DNA of 61,161 nucleotides from Eubacteriales bacterium (GTDB lineage: Bacteria > Bacillota > Clostridia > Lachnospirales > Lachnospiraceae): NCBI GenBank assembly GCA_030536755.1, contig JAUNPJ010000013.1, positions 1 through 61,161 of the forward strand. The letters run 5' to 3'. This document shows positions 61,003 through 61,161 of the stretch, piece by piece (position 1 is the stretch's first letter; each line of letters opens with the position of its first letter). The translations under genes were made by a program, and so were the position numbers. The notes under the pieces were generated by a model that searched no databases, was not told the DNA's origin, and saw only the letters and a list, made by a program, of their open reading frames with translations.

Positions 61003-61161
61003 TTATTGGGGTGGTCGTATGTGCACCACTTTTCCCGTCACCGGAACCCTTTCAAACGGCAAGGTTTTCGGGTCGCTTGCTTCCGGAGTTTTTCCGCATG
61101 ACCGTGCTCGCCCGGGAGGGATACCACCGCCCAGGCATGTCGATTTTCTTGCTTTTTCTGC
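61003..61161 (-). CDS. C-terminal end of an unidentified mobile-element-type protein (runs off right edge)
   Basis: The minus-strand frame is open from the edge for 52 codons to a TAA at 61003-61005, reading in part GKTPEASDPKTLPF and ending VVHIRPPQ. The bases are markedly GC-richer than the preceding 60 kb, with an abrupt change near 61010. The plus strand is also open from ATG 61019 (MCTTFPVTGTLSNGKVF) behind GGGGTGG, so the coding strand is uncertain. Such GC-rich segments are common in conjugative elements of Clostridia. No family is assigned. Confidence 0.4.
   Translation of the reverse strand, partial: AEKARKSTCLGGGIPPGRARSCGKTPEASDPKTLPFERVPVTGKVVHIRPPQ

Overview
The window looks like the chromosome of a spore-forming, low-GC Gram-positive bacterium of the class Clostridia, most likely family Lachnospiraceae. 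The evidence is GGAGG-type ribosome binding sites, sigma-A promoters with 17-bp spacers, sporulation genes (spoIIP, gpr), Firmicute-type cdaA-cdaR, a CGAAC/GTTTG-type SOS box, and mreB, mutS2 and yhaM. Assignment to a genus would be a guess. No rRNA, tRNA or CRISPR array was seen, and no gap between genes exceeds about 265 bases.

Positions 1-2990 are a mosaic mobile-element margin. They hold the 5' part of a phage tape-measure gene (running off the left edge), an HxlR regulator divergent from a flavin reductase, a short phage tail-assembly-type ORF, a truncated ParA, a membrane-ORF remnant and a SymE/AbrB-like gene. This margin ends at the 3' end of rlmD, a known integration target for conjugative elements. 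At the far right (about 60990-61161) the base composition jumps to GC-rich DNA with an ORF running off the edge, probably another mobile element.

Positions 3011-16320 carry housekeeping genes: rlmD, yhaM and an HtrA-like protein lacking catalytic residues; then mutS2 with a two-component system; then trmL, an AIR-synthase-like gene, a 39-residue membrane protein, a B12-type radical SAM protein and glyA. Positions 16537-24160 carry an iron alcohol dehydrogenase, an envelope-glycan-like cluster (glycosyltransferase 2, DegT-like aminotransferase, ATP-grasp ligase) facing a pair of small flippase-like proteins, and a large L,D-transpeptidase with wall-binding repeats.

Positions 24344-32489 hold a leftward run: mreB, recD2, comF, two unknown membrane proteins, cdaA, cdaR and an HPr. 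Next come uvrA (with an SOS box), hemW, lepA, spoIIP, gpr, rpsT (rightward, TTG start) and holA.

Positions 42421-52149 form a leftward L-ascorbate-type catabolic operon: ulaG, the IIA, IIC and IIB components, a DeoR regulator, ulaE, an unrecognised beta-propeller-like gene, ulaF and a HAD phosphatase, followed by general PTS genes (HPr, ptsI). No ulaD decarboxylase is present; the beta-propeller-like gene sits within the enzyme block. The HPr next to ptsI has Gln at position 46, whereas the HPr in the cdaA operon keeps Ser46.

Positions 52413-61161 hold a feoA-feoB fusion with a metal-regulator-like operator, a Cof-type phosphatase, an alanine/glycine symporter, a GH31 glucosidase with a divergent LacI regulator sharing two near-identical operators, a PAS protein and the GC-rich edge.

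Three closely related hairpins (12099-12127, 21006-21033, 40764-40792) each lie about 30 nt upstream of the start codon of a leftward gene. They form an unexplained short repeat family.
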